The notes under the pieces: generated by a model
What the model was told of the DNA's origin: nothing
The model's database searches: none
The model's input: the letters and a program-made list of their open reading frames with translations, nothing else
Shown here: piece by piece, positions 53,780-64,000 of the stretch
How positions within the stretch are numbered: the first letter of the stretch is position 1
Layout: each line of letters begins with the position of its first letter
Position numbers and translations under genes: made by a program
Assembly: GCF_003589595.1 (NCBI RefSeq)
Contig: NW_020653409.1
Location: forward strand, 3,074,495 to 3,138,494
Direction: 5' to 3'
Length of the DNA: 64,000 bases
From: Hyposmocoma kahamanoa
Taxonomy: Eukaryota > Arthropoda > Insecta > Lepidoptera > Cosmopterigidae

Positions 53780-55110
53780 AATTTAATTCAAATTCAAAAT
53801 TCGGAAAGTTTATTTCAGACATAGCCCATATTAGTGTTACTTACAAAAAATTCTTACAACCTATGTTAGTACTAAATTAGCGAAATATTACATTAACTTA
53901 TAAATTAAACCCCTGGAACCCATGTGGACTGAGTTCCAGTGCTTCCACAATTCACTGACAGGGTTCTCCCAGATCAAACGAACTAGGCTATTGGAACTGC
54001 CACGCACGCGACGCATCAAGGAGGCAGTTCTCTTCCGAATAATCGCGCTGAAGCTATCAATACGCGCGTCCGCGAACATACCTGATGCGCTGCAAAATCG
54101 TGGCAGCCCCAACAGCATCCTAAAACCATTATTGTATTGGACACGCAGGGCATTGACCGTCGCTTTAGTGTAATTTGTCCACAGGCTGCACGTATAGAAG
54201 GTCTGACAAAACGCCCTGAAAAGGGTGGCTTTGACATTACCCTCACAACGCGCAAACCTGCGTGACAACATATTACAACGTACGGCCAACGCTCTGCGCT
54301 CCCTCTCCATATCTACATCATCCTGCAGATTTTCTGTGACCCAGTGCCCTAGGTATTTAAACCTTGCTACTCTCTTGAGAGGCGCACCACAAATAAATAG
54401 GAGGGATTGAAGCGAGGGCTTTGTTACCGGCTTTAAACACTAAAAGCTCGCTTTTATTTGTGTTATACTCTTATGTTAGACCGTGAGTCATCGCATACTC
54501 GTCACAAATACTTAATAGTTTTACTAGCGCACTGATCGACGGGTACAGCAGCACCATATCATCTGCATAACTAATATTATTGACAGTGACACCACCGATC
54601 GAGCATCCAATTCCCGTGCTACTGAGCCTGGCGATCAGCTCGTCTATATACCAGTTAAACAACCTAGGTGAGCTGAGACCTCCTTGTCTCACTCCACACT
54701 CCAACCTATACACATCCGAGAGAGCACCTGCCCACCTCACCCAGTTGGTTTGATTAGCGTACCAGAAGCGGAGCAGGTCGATTACCTCACTTGGGGTATT
54801 TGTGCGTTTTACCAATTTGTCCCAAAGGATACTATATGAGACTGTATCAAAAGCCCTGGATAGATTAGAAAAACAGGCAAACACTGGCGTTTGTCCCCTG
54901 GTGTAGTACTGGACGGTATGTTTAAAGCATAAAATGACACTTTCCGTAGACAGATCGGGTTTAAAACCAAATTGGGCGTCCTGGGTCTTTACATACTTTG
55001 ATAATACACCGTCCAGCAATCCATCCAGCACTTTAGCCGCTACTGTTGCCAGTGATATCGGCCTATAATTGAATCCATCGGAGGCATCTCCTGTCCTATT
55101 TTTCGCCTAA
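53780..55110 (-). mobile_element. LINE remnant with reverse transcriptase core
   Basis: Minus-strand non-LTR retrotransposon, 5'-truncated near 55110. The first frame gives NYRPISLATVAAKVLDGLLD, then AQFGFKPDLSTES, FACFSNLSRAFDTVSY, LECGVRQGGLSSPRLFNWYI and ISYADDMVLLYP, with the catalytic YADD intact near 54555. A stop follows MTHGLT. After further frame changes, 54310-53888 gives ERERRALAVRCNMLSRRFAR, FCQTFYTCSLWTNYTKATVN and RVQYNNGFRMLLGLPRF, the C-terminal part of ORF2. The A- and T-rich region 53780-53880 is the 3' end. Damage is light, so this is a young but dead copy. Clade not determined. Confidence 0.88.
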
Positions 55111-56074
55111 TTTAGTCTCCCTTCCCTCATGCAGACCAGTATTTAACCTATTTTGTGCTAAGACTTGTACTCTGTCACGGTGCTATGCATCTACAAATTT
55201 AAGTAGTGATTGTCTGCTGGAAGGATAACGTGGCTTGATATGCGCTGCACCGTTCCAACAATGAGCGATGAGATTGTCAATTCTATGCCATACTGTGGTT
55301 TTTAAAATGTTTTTTTTGGCGTCCACTAAAATTTTACAATCTGCGAACGGAATTTCTCGGCCGTTTCTCAACCGACAATTATAATTATGTATGAAATTTG
55401 AAGCTAACATAAAAAATACAGTTTTGTGCGTTGTGACGATGCCCAAACTTTAAATTTTAATCTGTGATCAATCGAGGCCAATGTGCATGGGAAAAATATT
55501 CAGTTGTAAGATTCTGCAAGCGCGCAAGCGCATGTGCAAAAGAGTGAAAGGTGGGGAAGAAAAGGACTGCAGCACATCGACAGGGAATAGACATTCTGCA
55601 TAATATCTTTGGAAAAGAATATAACAAAAGAATAAAGGAGTCTGTCGCGACTTTCGGCATTCGCTGAGAACGTTAAAATGAGGCAATTGCGATAGACAAA
55701 TTAATTTGTATTGTTTAAGATAGAAAATATTTACATGTGTAGCAATTGCAAGCTTTGGTGACATCAGCTGATCGAAATTTGACGACCTAGAATTTGTGTG
55801 AAGTTAAATAACAATGTAAATGTGTTTCATACCATTAACTGAATATGACCTTGAAGTACACCTTTCTGTTGCAGCTGTGCACTATAATGCGAAATAAATA
55901 GTTTACTTACCATTAATTGCAATGTACTTTTTATTTTAAGCAGCAAACGTGTGACAAACATCTGACAAAAAACAAACGAACGGGTTGTGACGTTAAAGTA
56001 TTCACGGTTCTCACCTGTAATACTAAAAGTGATGACCTGTCGTAGTGACCTTTACGTGACTTAATTATGTTATA
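55111..56074. other. No gene recognised
   Basis: Unassigned. Several short frames without motifs. Confidence 0.4.
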
Positions 56075-56150
56075 AGGTATATATAGGCAAACTGCCGTAA
56101 GAGTGGCCCTCCTGATGGTTTGCGGGACGCGGGGCGGGGGCGCTCTCGAC
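56075..56150 (+). repeat. Repeat K, copy 1
   Basis: GGCAAACTGCCGTAAGAGTG, GCCCTCCTGATGGTTTGCGG and GACGCGGGGCGGGGGCG. Its inverted partner is at 57095-57180. Confidence 0.6.
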
Positions 56151-56329
56151 CAATTAGCTAGTTTGTCCACTGACAATGAGTGCTGTGAAAGTTGTGCTGG
56201 TTTTTTCCTAGTGACGACTATACACGACACTATCTTACAATATGCATAATCTGCCGATATAACATCACAGAAAGCTAAAGAAACAGGCGAAAATTGTTTT
56301 GCTAAATGTTGGTCTAGGTTGTATTTTAA

Positions 56330-56541
56330 TCTTGTGTGGCATGATGTATTGCCACCATACCACGTGGACTTAAGTCCTTTAGAATTGGTATGCGTAGTAT
56401 GCTACTCATATGGAGTGAGAGGAACTTGAGACTTTCCCAAAGCCGCATTGGGTCAGCGTGGCGGACTATGGACTAAATAAACCCTTCCTTAAAGAAGTCT
56501 CGTGCCCAATAGTGGGACCTATAGTGGGTTAAATAATAGGT
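56330..56541 (+). mobile_element. RTE-type LINE 3' end
   Basis: GCATTGGGTCAGCGTGGCGG, ACTATGGACTAAATAAACCC and CAATAGTGGGACCTATAGTG. This is the 3' coding end and tail region of RTE elements. No TGATGATG tail remains. Confidence 0.68.
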
Positions 56542-58109
56542 TAACGGTTTATTTGCTTTTATACTAAATGATCAAATTACCTATCGTGATATAAGGCTTC
56601 AAAATATATAGCAATGGGGCTACGATAAAGGCCATATGTCACAACCAATTTGTCGCTAAACAGGGAAATAACTCCAGACACAACATCTAGGTATGATTCA
56701 TTTGAGTCGTCTAGAGCAAGTGCTTAGAATAAACGAAAATAGAAATTGATCGGAAGACACAATCTGAATCAACAGATACTTTCTCAAATAATACTAAGAT
56801 ACTTTCTCGAATATTCAAGTTGTTCAGATTCATTTTATTATTTTATCTAACTTAACTAAAGTACCTTGAAAAACTAAAAATATTTTTGGTTTATTTAAAT
56901 TTCATTTCTACAGTTTCCTTGTACTTAACTATACCACAGTATAATAATAATAATTTCATTATTAATAATAAAAATTACGCGAATATAAACTTCAAATAAA
57001 GTGCAAGAGACTTAAATGAATACCTAAATCCTATTTTCATCCAAAGAAAATATCATAGGTAGCTTTAATCTTAAGATATAAGGTCATTATATCGTATCGT
57101 GTATAGCAGGACGTACCACCCGCCCCACGTCCCGCATACCACCAGGAGGGCTAAGTTTACGACGGTTTGCTTGTAAAAACCATAGCTATGATAATAAATA
57201 CCATTTCACAATGCAATTATACTATATTTAGACGGTGTTCTACATAACTGAGTTTTTTTATCAATGTAAGATAGGATGATAGACACGTATCGCCACAATC
57301 TCACATTACGTTAAGCCACATTTTTATGCGCTTGTCTAAGAATGCCTATTCACTCCTTGAATGATTCCATATTTCGAGAAACATAGCTAGTGTATTTCAT
57401 TCCGTTATTGAATGCATTGAGAAGGAGGAAACAAAGCGCTTCTTAGAAATTACAGTTTTTCGGACGTTCTAGGCGACTGAAGGAGTAGCATTTTGTCGGA
57501 CATGTTGACTTCACAGAAACTTTCAAAGCCATGCGGGAACGAGAATCCACACACGCCACGATGAGCAAACCGTTTCTCATGAGTCAGCACCCGCACAATC
57601 AGTGTTAATCTACGACAAGCTTTGTTTTCGGGTAAAATGTAACTCCAGAATACATCACTCCCAAGATGTAAAATCCAATCTGCTTACTTGTGTCGCCATC
57701 CACGCTTTGACCCTGGAGGATCTAAGTCAGGTGGACTATAGACGCGTACAAATTACACCGGTCAGAGATCGGAACTTTGTAAAGGAGAAGTACCATCGTC
57801 ACCAGTGTACGATCCACCATCCGTTGCTAAACACAGACATGTCCCAAGGGGCGCCAGAAAGACCAATCTTATTAAGCTTATGTACTGTGTCCAAGTCGCC
57901 GCTATATGACCAAAAGACATTGGTCAAAAGTATCTGATTAGACCTTCGGCAGAAAATGACATCGCGAGTGGTACCCAAGGGCTAGTGTCTGGTTGTAGTG
58001 CTCCAAGGTATTACAACTTAATAAAAATATATTGCTCCCGCCGAAAGCAGATGCTTTGTTTTACCGTGAGACAAAAAACAGACAATGACGTTTATTTGAT
58101 CTGAAAATG
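56542..58109. other. No gene; contains repeat K copy 2
   Basis: At 57095-57180 the inverse of repeat K appears (CCGCCCCACGTCCCGCATAC, CACCAGGAGGGCTAAG). A 111-codon frame at 57602-57937 has no recognisable motif. Confidence 0.45.
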
Positions 58110-58425
58110 TCGATGGGCAGGTCGAGATGGAATTCGAAATGGAAGTGCCAGTCGCGGATTTTGGCAAATTGGCAGGGCGAGAGTACTTGCACGAGAAGTC
58201 ACAATGCTACTACCAAATAGTACAAAACATGATGCTATACTGGGGATCGGATTGGAGTTTGTAGGGATGCCCAAGCTCCCCACGGGATGGTCACCATTCC
58301 CATGCAATTTATTCCCCAACCTGCATTGGGCCAGCGTGGCGAATGACCTAAACCCTCGCCTGGGAGGAGACTCGTATCCAACAGTACAATGGCACGTATA
58401 AAAGGATTGATGATGATGGCATAGA
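58110..58425 (+). mobile_element. RTE-type LINE 3' end with TGATGATG tail
   Basis: Ends in ACCTGCATTGGGCCAGCGTG, CTCGCCTGGGAGGAGACTCG and GGATTGATGATGATGG. The upstream part is probably the degenerate C-terminal ORF2. Broken frames only. Confidence 0.72.
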
Positions 58426-58644
58426 CACATGGTAGAATTTAAAATAAAAATGGCAACACTGGCAGCGACGATGAAGGAGGCCTTCGGAAGATTGTATTGA
58501 TGGTGAAACCTATTATGTCAAGCTATTTCTTAAATCGTTATTTAAGTACTTTGAATAGAGTTTACACAAAGTTTCAGGGTGATCGACCTTGAAATTATGA
58601 TTTCCCTAGAGTTTATTTGCAATACATCTAACCTTGATAGGCGC

Positions 58645-59701
58645 TAGGGCATACAAACCAGTTACCCGATTAACTGAAAAAACCGTGTAACCGTCCATTT
58701 TGGAATCCGGTATGCAGTTAAATAAAATCCGGATTTTCGGGATTTTCCGTTTTGTCTTAAAACTATTAAAACGCAAATTCGTAACACATAATATCATCGT
58801 ATCGTGATTAATAATGACAAATAAACGGTAAATAAATGCTAGGAACTCTGGTGGTACCTGAGTACAGTGCAGCGACAGTGTCCTCGAGATTTGTGTTCAA
58901 GGTACCTTTGGGTAGCGAGGGGGAATGAGGTACGCGTGCGCGAACAGTATAACTAAGTCGCTAGATTCAATTAAAGTTAGGAATGTTTAGTAAGGTATAA
59001 TTTGGGTTTAGTAGGAAATAAATTTAGAGACAAAGTTTTTTTTGATCCGCAGGTTATTTCAGAAATAAAAACGTGACCTGTTAATAAAATCAAGCAATAG
59101 TTATATTCGTAAATCTAACGTAACGTTACATAGAATCAGACTGAAAAAGGAGATGTTCACTTGCTTGTCTCTAAATATAGTGTTATTGATTTGTTTTTAT
59201 TATAATTTGAGAAGTTGATTGCACTAATTGAAGCTGTGAATTCCATAAATAATAAAAATAATATACAAACCACTGATTTGATGATTCGTCGCGTCGCGTC
59301 GCGTCGGATCCTGTTTTCCAACTACAACGCTTTGCGACGCGCGTCGTCGCGCGACGAAACTCGCATTAGTGCGTCCGGATCACAGTGTGATCGGCGTCTG
59401 ACGCCTCACTGCGCTCAAGTGACGCTGCTCGACTGCATCCAAGCGTCGACACCCGTTTCCATATTTGCATAACACAAATTTCTACCTTAATAATGGGAAA
59501 ATAGATGAACGAGAATGAATATACTATAAGCGAAAAGCATGACGCGTCGCGACGCTTCGACTCTGCGCCAGTGTGAGTTGAGCCTTAAAGTATTATTTGG
59601 GTTACAATAGAAAAATATATGAAAAATCGAATAACCGGGTAACCGAAAATTGAAAATCGAAAAAACTGGTTTTCAAAATCGCTCGGTTTTTGCATGCCCT
59701 A
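58645..59701. mobile_element. hAT-type non-autonomous element, family L
   Basis: 1057 bp with TIRs TAGGGCATACAAACC and TAGGGCATGCAAAAACC (right end, inverse). Perfect 8-bp duplication ATAGGCGC at 58637-58644 and 59702-59709. The interior is AT-rich with no transposase frame. Subterminal motifs GTTACCCGATTAACTG and CGGTTACCCGGTTATTCG are inverted on the two sides. TIR element H is nested in it. Confidence 0.93.
59283..59590. mobile_element. TIR element H, copy 2, nested in hAT element
   Basis: It matches 10911-11218 in order (TTCCAACTACAACGC, GATCACAGTGTGATCGGCG, TTTGCATAACACAAATTTC, GACGCGTCGCGACGCTTCG) and ends GCCAGTGTGAGTTGAGCC followed by TTAA. The left TIR is lost or rebuilt into GTCGCG repeats at 59287-59305. 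Confidence 0.78.
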
Positions 59702-59854
59702 ATAGGCGCAAAATGTAACATATAATGTTTTGATATTTTTTTAGAACATACATATGTAACCATGATTCAAACACTTATACAATGGAAAGGCTTCTGAATT
59801 CGTGAAAAAAATATCAGCTATCTATAGCCAAATAGCGGTGGTAATCTTGTAGGT

Positions 59855-60168
59855 CATAGTTTCCCAAAGTGGTCCCTACCGCCCCCCTGTGGGCGCTGAA
59901 GAGTTCGAGGGTGGTAGGGGCTTTGGAAACAACTGGCAGGCGTTGATGGTGTCCAGGGAGTGCTACCGCATTTGAAAAAAAATTAACTTTAAAAGTTATT
60001 TAAAAAATATATAAAAAATATATGTAAACAACACACATATTTTTTTTCCTTTTAATTTTTTGTGTTAAGTTAATATAAAAAATACGTGTTTTCAATTATT
60101 ATTGTGGTGGTTGACGTTTTTTTATCTTGCCTAAGTGGGCGGTGTGCCAAAAAGTTTGAGAACCTATG
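59855..60168. mobile_element. hAT-type MITE, family M
   Basis: 314 bp starting CATAGTTTCCCAAAGTGG and ending with the inverse of CATAGGTTCTCAAACTTTTT. Perfect 8-bp duplication TTGTAGGT at 59847-59854 and 60169-60176. These termini follow the TTCTCAAACTTT style of other hAT groups. It lies 146 bp from the right duplication of element L. Confidence 0.92.
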
Positions 60169-60176
60169 TTGTAGGT

Positions 60177-60976
60177 GAAGGATCACTTCTACATTGAGAG
60201 GTCGAATTCAAGTCCGTGTTTCGTACTATAGTGTTCCAAATGTGTTTATATACTTAAAAAGTGCAAAAATTATTTTAACCACTAAAAATAATGATAGTCT
60301 AATTTATTTGCGAAGAATTTCAAACATAAATTCTGTCTCTTTCCGTAGGTCAATGCCAAATGCCCTTTCCCGTTTTTAAATGCGAATTTCAGTTAAGAAA
60401 ATCGAAAATATCCATAAAAGGATCATAATTTTTTCTTCATAATGTCACGTTAATAGCACCCAAGACCATTTTAAACGTTGTCAACTATTGTCTCAAAAAA
60501 GCAGCTATATTAGTGCCGCGACAGAGGCCCGTGGAATATCTTGTGTCACTTTTTTTTCAACTCAGAGCTTTATATAATAAATCAATTTTTTTAAAGACAA
60601 TTTTCTTTAACATTTTAACATATTATCAATATAAATAAAAGCTATTTAGATCCGAAAAATAGTTTCATTTCATAATAATTAAAATTTAATAATAAGATTT
60701 TGACCCGGAATCAAACAATAAAGTCCCCTACAATTATCTATAAAAAGAAAATTTTTTTTTAGTGATTCATGAGCTTTAAAATACAAGTTTGTGCAATGCG
60801 CATAATGTAAAGTTGTCATACTTACAAGGTAGCAGGTCTTATCTATAAAACCTACCATGTTAAATAACCTCATTTCCGGAAGCAGTAATTAGAACATCAG
60901 CTTTGCATAAATTCATTTAAAAATGAATATGACGTCTATGTAATTATGTTTTACAAAAAGATGACTTAACCTCCGG
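60177..60976. other. No gene; element C scrap
   Basis: At 60647-60670 GATCCGAAAAATAGTTTCAT is a scrap of element C. The rest is AT-rich and unassigned. Confidence 0.45.
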
Positions 60977-61192
60977 TTAAAAAAACTGAACTCAAAAGTC
61001 ATTCATCCCCTAGTTTGCCACCCTTAGAGGTGGAATATTTTCTTGAAATTTAAACGGGACCACATCTGAGAAACCTTCTTTCCAATAAAAAAAAAAGAAT
61101 CATCAAAATTGGTTCACAAATGGCGGAGTTATCAAAAAACAACATACAGACGAATTGAGAACCTCCTCCTTTTTTTTGAAGTCGTTTAAAAC
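60977..61192 (-). repeat. Dispersed repeat E
   Basis: TTCATCCCCTAGTTTGCCAC, GAGGTGGAATATTTTCTTG, AAATTGGTTCACAAATGGCG, CTCCTCCTTTTTTTTGAAGT. A well-conserved copy. Confidence 0.82.
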
Positions 61193-61284
61193 AATTCACG
61201 TTTTTGAACAAATTTATGAGATTAGCTTACATTGTACAAGTTAATTATAAAACTCACTAATTATGGCATAAACATATACATAAT

Positions 61285-61572
61285 CATTGACTTACAAATA
61301 AATGGACGACGGGTCTAATACAAAACCACGAAAAAAATGTCCCAAGTCAACCTATTTATTTAAACGTAGGGACATGTAAAGGAATATGAAAAAGCTAAAA
61401 CGTTGAATTTAAATTGTAATGTCATCGCAGTACTGTCTAATTTTGCTTGCTTCGCTGTCAGTCGAACAAACGAAGACTAAAGCGTGAATGACGCTCTGTA
61501 TACGAATTAACGCTCTATAAGTTCGGACACTTTTTAGCGCGGACTCGACGTCCATATAATTGTAAGTCAATG
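61285..61572 (+). mobile_element. hAT-type MITE, family D, copy 3 with insertion
   Basis: 288 bp with the same termini as copy 1. About 50 bp of extra sequence lies inside (after AACCTATTTATT, around 61362-61410). The flanks TACATAAT and CACATAAT match at 7 of 8 positions. More diverged than copies 1 and 2. Confidence 0.88.
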
Positions 61573-61882
61573 CACATAATGCTCGTTTTATTTTTTCTTG
61601 GTTACATTTTGTTCAAACTGGAAATCGTTTTGTAGACGTATTACGTAGACTAATTCCAAAGTATCAATTATTTTATGGGTAATGAATATAAAATGCCATT
61701 TTCTTTTTTTAGTTATTTTAATAATACACCGTCTTTAGGGAAACACGACAGATGCTAATATTTTTTTTTATTAGCAGAAAAAATATGTGTACAGGCTATA
61801 TGTAGCTTATTACCTGGTTTTCATATACTTTCCTTACATTTTAGGGCACTCTTAACAGGTTTTTAGGTTTACTTACACTTAA

Positions 61883-62300
61883 AGTACCGGCACGCTATAT
61901 GCACGCTATAACGTTTATTATATAACGTTTGCCCGCTCATCAAGTTTCGTATTAATTCATAACTTCGTCGAAGGAGCTAATCGCTGTACATTGGTGTCAA
62001 TAGTGCAGTTAAATTTATGGAATATATAATTTTAACAACGAACAAATAATTTTAACAACTCGGCATTTATGTTTCGTAAAAAAATTAAATCTAATACGAT
62101 CGTCGCTTATTGGATCGCTGACCACTTTTTTATTTTCTTTTTATTCATACTATTTAATCAGCTACCCTTTGCAATACTAGTTATAAATCTAAAAACTTAT
62201 AGATGCGACTCGCATTTGATTCTATTTTTTACGATAATGAATTGAGATCTCACCTCACTATTTAAAACTGTCAAAACGGTCATCATAGCGTGCCGGTACT
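61883..62300. mobile_element. TIR element, 418 bp
   Basis: Perfect 16-bp inverted ends AGTACCGGCACGCTAT. The interior has GCACGCTATAACG and no ORF of note. No clean target duplication; the flanks share only loose TTAC and TTAA words. Confidence 0.65.
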
Positions 62301-62494
62301 GCGTTACTTAATAGCTTAGGGTTTTTTTATGATACGTTTCTATCCGCGGTTAACTATTTGCTTACCGTTGCTATTTTATTTTCTATTATATTGTAGTGTA
62401 AACTGTTTGTACCCTCTAAGATGCGCTAGGAAAGAATTGAAGTTTTGCCATACAAATTCCAATCCTCGTCTCGTCTCCCTCGCTGGTGGAAAAC

Positions 62495-62715
62495 CACTTT
62501 ACCTATTTCTGCTGCAGTAATGTCAGCATTACTGTGTTCTGGTTTTGAAGGGTAAGGGTGCTGGTGAAATTACAGGCACATAGAACTTGTCAACTTATGT
62601 CTCAAATGTTTGCGATTTAAAGCTCTGAGTGGCACTGCAACTGTTATGGACAGGCGTGTAGTTTACCATCAGGCGCACGATTTGTTCGTCCCATTACTTG
62701 ATATTATATAAAAAA
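62495..62715 (+). repeat. Dispersed repeat A
   Basis: From CTTTACCTATTTCTGC to CACGATTTGTTCGTCCC and an A run. The first 50 bp of the family are missing, as is a middle block. Confidence 0.82.
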
Positions 62716-63207
62716 ACCTGTAAAGCAGTTTTCTTTTCAATTTAATATTTTAAGCTTTAATCTCGATAGTTCTTAGCATCTGTCATAAACATCGGTTCAG
62801 CTGAATAAAACATTCGCATGTTTTAAATTGTAATTTACGAATTAGTGAATGCAACTTGCAGTTTCCATGTTTAAGGATTTACATAAATACTTCAATTGTA
62901 TTGAATTATTTTATTGCTATCATGGCATATCGACCTCGCGAATTGGGTTAACAATTATCACTTAACAATCCGAATATTCGGCGATTAACTCAGGCATAAA
63001 CCGAGTCCGTCGCAATTACATAAAACAATGGCCGCGTCGATCAATTAATTATACGGCACGAACTACGCAAAAAACAGTTGTTTTGACGCGATTTTGGTTG
63101 GCATTTTTAAAACCTGACAGAAATGTAAAGTTAAGTACGAGACGTCGGTTGCGGTATTAATGGTCTTCCCGTAAAAAGCATGAAATTCGTATCATATTTT
63201 TTTTTTC
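62716..63207. other. No gene seen
   Basis: Unassigned sequence. Confidence 0.4.
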
Positions 63208-63350
63208 AAGCTCCTTGTGAAAGAGATCGTCCAGGGAACTACTGCCACCTTACCTATTTCTGTCGCCAAGCAGTATTGTGTCTATTAGCACGTTCCGGTT
63301 TTTGAAGGGTGAAAGTGAAATTACGGCTTATGAGACTTATCCTCTTACGT
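63208..63350 (+). repeat. Dispersed repeat A, 5' half
   Basis: CAAGCTCCTTGTGAAAGAG to CTTATGAGACTTATCCTC. Same orientation as 62495. Confidence 0.75.
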
Positions 63351-63807
63351 TACTTGCTGGGTGGCTATTGGTGTCAATATCAAATTGTGAATTCGTGTGT
63401 ATTTGTACATGCGTAAAGCCCTTATTAGGTATTATTATTATTAGATATAGGTATTCAAATTTGTTTAATAATGAATAATAGTCTAAATTATTTTAATTCA
63501 TCCTACTTTATCTCAACGTTTTATAATTCTTTTCTGTTTATTTTTCCTCTTGTTTATTTTAGTATAAATACATTGTAAGATGTTTAAATTATTATTAATA
63601 TTAAAACTATCACAACGTACCGTGTAACGTAATATACCTTTGTCAAAATTCATTTAATGTAATGAAATCGTAATAGGGTCGCCACAGGACAGGCTCTGCC
63701 TAGTCTGGGACCAACAACAACCGAGCATAGTGCTCCTAGCATGACATCACGTTTGCAATGCATATATATGTTAAAATATAATGTCAATTTAGCATAAGCT
63801 TATTTAG
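63351..63807. other. No gene seen
   Basis: AT-rich. GCCACAGGACAGGCTCTGCC at 63681-63700 looks like the edge of an old retrotransposon, unassigned. Confidence 0.4.
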
Positions 63808-63945
63808 TTCTTAGGTTTTCGCGATTGTTACACATAGGAAATGAAACTGTTTTTCCGGATTTAAATCACGTATATTTGTTTTTTTAAACAAACCGACGTT
63901 TCGGGCCCTTTACAGGTCCCATGGTCACGAAGGCCCATGGTCATT
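63808..63945. mobile_element. Palindromic element C, left arm
   Basis: TTCTTAGGTTTTCGCGATTG to CCCATGGTCACGAAGG, with a short return CCATGGTCAT. The right arm is missing. Confidence 0.8.
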
Positions 63946-64000
63946 CAATGAAGTTTGACAAACCCCAGGTCCTTGCAAAAGAAGTCCGTGATCTACCCAG

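Noticed and set aside
57602..57937. 111-codon frame
   Set aside because: No recognisable domain, no splice framing and a transposon-rich setting.

Overview
The window looks like AT-rich nuclear DNA of an insect, most likely a moth or butterfly (Lepidoptera). This is inferred from the repertoire: Jockey-, RTE- and R1-clade LINE relics of the kind common in Lepidoptera, a telomere-like GTTAGGTTAAG target site, mariner and hAT DNA transposons, and several short dispersed repeats whose sequence and style match lepidopteran ones. No prokaryotic genes, operons, rRNA, functional tRNA genes or CRISPR arrays are visible. A 400-base run of N (21607-22006) marks an assembly gap.

Almost everything recognisable is mobile DNA. 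From left to right: 1-2100 carries dispersed repeats and a tRNA-derived SINE. 2790-4065 is a full-length mariner with a twice-frameshifted transposase. 4355-12570 is a mosaic of MITEs, repeat A copies and an RTE LINE (6011-7012) nested in another repeat. 13185-17345 has a SINE, Jockey and R1-clade LINE fragments and an inverted pair of repeat A. 18758-24365 has a hAT MITE, SINE copies, the gap and a second, truncated mariner. 24700-31400 has LINE remnants, a palindromic element, a MITE nested in a LINE 3' end, one candidate host exon (29540-29702) and an R1-clade LINE. 31500-38100 is repeat A, SINEs, a LINE zinc-finger tail and a very small MITE. 39094-41369 is the best gene in the window: a hAT transposase whose three exons join in frame to 641 codons with the catalytic residues present. 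41400-51000 is sparse. 51034-52905 is a large inverted pair of TIR elements around a reverse-transcriptase scrap. 53780-55110 is a LINE. 56300-63945 has LINE ends and a cluster of hAT-type non-autonomous elements.

The main theme is hAT activity: one apparently complete hAT transposase and four families of non-autonomous elements with 8-bp target-site duplications (4355, 28595 and 61285; 18758; 58645; 59855). Their termini differ, so they were probably moved by several different hAT transposases. I cannot show that the transposase at 39-41 kb mobilised any of them, because I could not find its own termini.

Host genes: I see no convincing complete one. The window may be intergenic or lie in a very long intron. 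The single exon-like block at 29540-29702 is the only hint of a host gene. I found no new multi-gene system; the findings concern transposon structure, nesting and one unexplained exon.
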